This document shows positions 30,188 through 32,175 of a DNA stretch of 32,175 bases, piece after piece. The DNA is from CAYPEZ01 sp964409985. GTDB lineage: Bacteria > Patescibacteriota > Minisyncoccia > Phycocordibacterales > UBA6899. Position 1 is the first letter of the stretch. Each line of letters starts with the position of its first letter. Under the pieces are notes generated by a model. The model was not told the DNA's origin. It saw only the letters and a list, made by a program, of their open reading frames with translations, and made no database searches. The DNA is taken from assembly GCA_964409985.1 (NCBI GenBank), contig CAYPEZ010000006.1, forward strand, positions 1 to 32,175. Reading direction: 5' to 3'. Both the position numbers and the translations under genes were made by a program.

Positions 30188-30216
30188 TTGATAACTTCGT
30201 CAAGGAACGCCATACT
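30188..30216 (+). promoter_or_regulatory. Promoter of the small membrane-protein gene at 30248
   Basis: TTGATA (30188-30193), a 17-nt spacer, then CATACT (30211-30216). Its -35 overlaps the divergent promoter, so the two may compete. Confidence 0.55.
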
Positions 30217-30247
30217 ACCAATGGAAGTTCTGTACGGAGGACTGCCC

Positions 30248-30496
30248 ATGTCAGTATTTACTGCTCTTGTTGGCTGGCTCATAGGAACCATGGTTCCCTT
30301 GGCGCTTGCCGCTGGATGTCTTTGGGCAATTTTTGCGAAAGTTGTTCCAAGGATAGGCGAACTGTCCATGCATCAGACGTCAGGAGAAGAAATATATTTT
30401 GGACTTCTCTACGCAGCAGCCGCACTGGGATTGGCTTTCGTCGCAATCATTCTTGCTGCCTACGCCCTCGTGAGAAACTGGCGTATGTGGAAATAA
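30248..30496 (+). CDS. Small two-helix membrane protein, unknown
   Basis: 82 residues from the ATG at 30248, chosen because ACGGAGG (30234-30240) gives an ideal Shine-Dalgarno with a 7-nt gap. In-frame upstream ATGs at 30188 and 30221 are rejected because they fall in or next to the promoter. Two membrane helices (about 4-30 and 46-72) flank a short charged loop (PRIGELSMHQTSGEEIY). The tail is RNWRMWK. No family was recognised. It is divergent from the multi-pass membrane protein and convergent with map. Confidence 0.6.
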   Translation: MSVFTALVGWLIGTMVPLALAAGCLWAIFAKVVPRIGELSMHQTSGEEIYFGLLYAAAALGLAFVAIILAAYALVRNWRMWK

Positions 30497-30501
30497 ATAT
30501 T

Positions 30502-30540
30502 CACCCTCGGCTTCTGTCGGGGGTGTTATGTTGTCAGAAT
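30502..30540. terminator. Shared terminator between the small membrane gene and map
   Basis: CACCCTCG / CGGGGGTG (one G-U pair) with an 8-nt loop. It is followed by TTATGTTGT on the plus strand and AATATTTATTT on the minus strand. It is modest on both. Confidence 0.6.
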
Positions 30541-31299
30541 CTCTGGCTTACCTTCAGTGATAAGAATTGTGTGCTCAAAATGAGCTGCGAGTGATCCATC
30601 TTGAGTCACGATGGTATACCCATCTTCGAGTGTTTCGATATATCGCTTTCCTAGGGTAAACATGGGTTCAATGGCCAAAATCATTCCTGGCTTTAGGAGC
30701 GTCCCCTCGCCTTTTTTCCCATAATTTGGAACATATGGATCTTCGTGTACATGGTACCCAACACCATGACCCGCAAGCTCACGAATAACTCCGTATTTCT
30801 CTTTCTTCGCAACCGCCTCTACCGCTGCGCCTATATCTCCAGTGTGTGCTCCGCCACGGGCAGCAGCAATACCAGCCATGAGTGCTTCTTCAGTACGAGA
30901 TAGTAATTTTTGAAGACGCACGGAAATGTTCCCAACCGGAACAGAGATAGCCGCATCAGTAATCATTCCCTTGTGGGTGAGTCCAAGATCAAGCCCAACA
31001 ATATCCCCCTCTTGAAGTACGCGATTTCCAGGAATACCGTGAACGATTTCGTCATTCACTGAAATACAGATACTCGCTGGAAATGGTTCGTCAGCACCGT
31101 ATGGCTGATACCCTTTAAATGAGGGAATATCACCACCTGCTCTGATCATCTCTTCGGCAATCGTGTCCAGTTCTTGCGTCATTATCCCAGGCCGTACAGC
31201 TTCCCCTACAGCGCGGAGTACGCGCCCCAGTCGCTTCCCACTTTCTCGGAGAAGCTCAATCTCTGCGGGTGTTTTTACTGTAACTCCCATGCGGGACAT
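30526..31299 (-). CDS. map: Methionine aminopeptidase, type I
   Basis: 257 residues, normal length. It removes the initiator Met from nascent proteins. The five metal ligands are visible in context: Asp in VGLDLGL, Asp in ITDAAISV, His in LAGHGVGYHVHEDP, Glu in LAIEPMFT, and Glu in FEHTILIT. N-terminal KTPAEIELLRESGKRLG and SFKGYQPYGADEPFPASICIS are family-typical. The gene follows adk by 8 bp in the order adk-map, as in many ribosomal-protein clusters, so the two are probably co-transcribed. Confidence 0.96.
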   Translation of the reverse strand: MSRMGVTVKTPAEIELLRESGKRLGRVLRAVGEAVRPGIMTQELDTIAEEMIRAGGDIPSFKGYQPYGADEPFPASICISVNDEIVHGIPGNRVLQEGDIVGLDLGLTHKGMITDAAISVPVGNISVRLQKLLSRTEEALMAGIAAARGGAHTGDIGAAVEAVAKKEKYGVIRELAGHGVGYHVHEDPYVPNYGKKGEGTLLKPGMILAIEPMFTLGKRYIETLEDGYTIVTQDGSLAAHFEHTILITEGKPEILTT

Positions 31300-31307
31300 A
31301 GATTTCG

Positions 31308-31925
31308 CTATCCTACCCTGTCATCTGGAAAAATGCGAGCAACGAGTTCTTTGTGGACCTCCTCGATTGGTCGTGTTCCATCAATCTCCAAAAAATCATA
31401 ATCTCTGTCTCTTTTGTAGTAGGCAATCGCAGGTCTCACATCAATATCAAACCATGAGAGACGTTTTTCAATTGATTCTGGTGTGTCGTCTTTTCTGCCT
31501 TCTCGTTTTGCACGGTCAAGAAGATGCTCTCGAGACCACCGACGCGGAACATTGAGATAGATCACTGTTGGTTGCTTTCGATTAAAAAATTTCATTGCAA
31601 GATCCAGATTTTGCGCCTCATTGAGCGAACGAGGTGATCCATCCAAAATAATATGTTCTTTGCCTTTCAAGTTTTTTATGAATGTATCTGCCCAAATCCA
31701 CATTGCCAAAAAATCCGGTTGACGGTCTCCAACATCTTGTGCGTGTTTTGCAATAGACGCAGCGTAATTATCAGTTTTTACAAAATCACGAAAATACTGA
31801 CCAGTCTGCATAATAAACACTGGGTGTTCCGCATCGCGCCGCTTGAGTTCCTCCTCGAGAAGGCGGACCTGCGTGCCCTTCCCCGATCCTGATGCCCCAA
31901 TGAAGATAAACGTTCGAAGTTCCAT
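31308..31925 (-). CDS. adk: Adenylate kinase-family nucleotide kinase
   Basis: 205 residues from the ATG at 31925. P-loop FIFIGASGSGKGTQVRLLEEEL, then TGQYFRDF, then HIILDGSPRSLNEAQNLD (usual FPRT is SPRS) and VIYLNVPRRWSREHLLDRAKREGRKDD. The LID region is short with no zinc Cys, as in short-LID adenylate kinases. It should convert AMP + ATP to 2 ADP. The PRS in place of PRT and the loose LID leave room for a different NMP specificity. TATAGT (31932-31937) ends 6 nt before the ATG, which is why the upstream Met at 31943 is rejected: that extension would cover the -10. It heads the adk-map operon. Confidence 0.88.
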   Translation of the reverse strand: MELRTFIFIGASGSGKGTQVRLLEEELKRRDAEHPVFIMQTGQYFRDFVKTDNYAASIAKHAQDVGDRQPDFLAMWIWADTFIKNLKGKEHIILDGSPRSLNEAQNLDLAMKFFNRKQPTVIYLNVPRRWSREHLLDRAKREGRKDDTPESIEKRLSWFDIDVRPAIAYYKRDRDYDFLEIDGTRPIEEVHKELVARIFPDDRVG

Positions 31926-31931
31926 GTTTAC

Positions 31932-31937
31932 ACTATA
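31932..31937 (-). promoter_or_regulatory. Leaderless -10 of adk
   Basis: TATAGT on the minus strand ends 6 nt before the ATG at 31925. Confidence 0.5.
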
Positions 31938-31983
31938 ACACAAGAGTGGTAGGATGCCTTGGTCGAAAAAGGAGAAAGGGTCA

Positions 31984-32169
31984 ATGTTTCAGAAATCAGG
32001 TTCCTGGATACCACAAACGACGAACAATGTGCACTCCCAAAAGGATGATGCAAAACAATTCGAAGAGGGTCTCGCAAGGAATTTGCAGCAATGGACGAAG
32101 TCTCGTCAGCCAATATACCCAATGCAGCAAACGCAGCTACGCCCCCCGGGTCTCAAGAAGAGAACTTAA
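31984..32169 (+). CDS. Small basic hydrophilic protein, unknown
   Basis: 61 residues from the ATG at 31984, with GGAG (31971-31974) 9 nt upstream and AAAGGG just before it; the in-frame ATG at 31954 would give 71 residues. Polar, Gln/Lys-rich (KDDAKQFEEGLARNLQQW, then QPIYPMQQTQLRPPG). No membrane segment or Cys. No family was recognised. The stop is 6 bases before the window end, so context downstream is missing. Coding status is moderate: the Shine-Dalgarno and even composition support it, but its size is small. Confidence 0.45.
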   Translation: MFQKSGSWIPQTTNNVHSQKDDAKQFEEGLARNLQQWTKSRQPIYPMQQTQLRPPGLKKRT

Positions 32170-32175
32170 TTACAG

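Overview
This window looks like part of a chromosome from a Candidate Phyla Radiation (Patescibacteria, Parcubacteria-like) bacterium. The inference rests on several things. Gene packing is tight, with many genes of 60-140 codons that lack recognisable homologues. There are exported proteins with Pro-Thr linkers and a C-terminal peptidoglycan-binding domain, a VirD4/HerA-like ATPase next to a multi-pass membrane protein, and very little central metabolism (malic enzyme only). TGA is used as a stop, which argues against the Gracilibacteria/SR1 code. No rRNA, tRNA, insertion sequence, prophage or CRISPR array was found.

Layout. 1-3.6 kb: the 3' part of a beta-helix surface protein, a Cys/His/Met-rich small membrane protein, and a ClpP-like protease. 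3.7-8.75 kb: rarA, then a tesA-like esterase divergent from a ybbA-ybbP-like ABC pair, the same arrangement as in E. coli. 8.8-12.5 kb: small membrane or zinc-ribbon-like proteins, lexA, a cytochrome b5-domain protein and a DUF2061 protein. 12.5-16.2 kb: an 813-residue exported protein with four cytochrome b5 domains, then malic enzyme. 16.2-20.4 kb: small helical proteins, a two-gene exported module (LysM protein plus Gly/Ser/Asn repeat protein), and an exported membrane-anchored protein. 20.6-21.7 kb: infC-rpmI-rplT. 21.7-24.2 kb: a minus-strand operon of a small membrane protein, a beta-CASP RNase and ung. 24.2-25.0 kb: an 800-bp gene-free region. 25.0-31.9 kb: ndk, a VirD4/HerA-like ATPase, a multi-pass membrane protein, a small membrane protein, map and adk.

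Three things stand out. (1) Two exported proteins carry five cytochrome b5 domains in total. Each domain keeps two candidate haem-ligand histidines plus a Cys pair spaced exactly 29 residues apart. (2) The gene-free region at 24.2-25.0 kb appears to hold two tandem minus-strand structured RNAs of about 165 nt, each with a closing stem and a terminator. They resemble each other and may be 6S-like. The same region has two perfect TTATNCACA DnaA boxes and three copies of an AT-rich repeat, so it is also an origin candidate. (3) At least ten genes have a -10 hexamer ending only 6-9 nt before the start codon, the signature of leaderless transcription. Other genes have a normal Shine-Dalgarno sequence.

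All functional calls come from motif reading. No database search or folding program was run.
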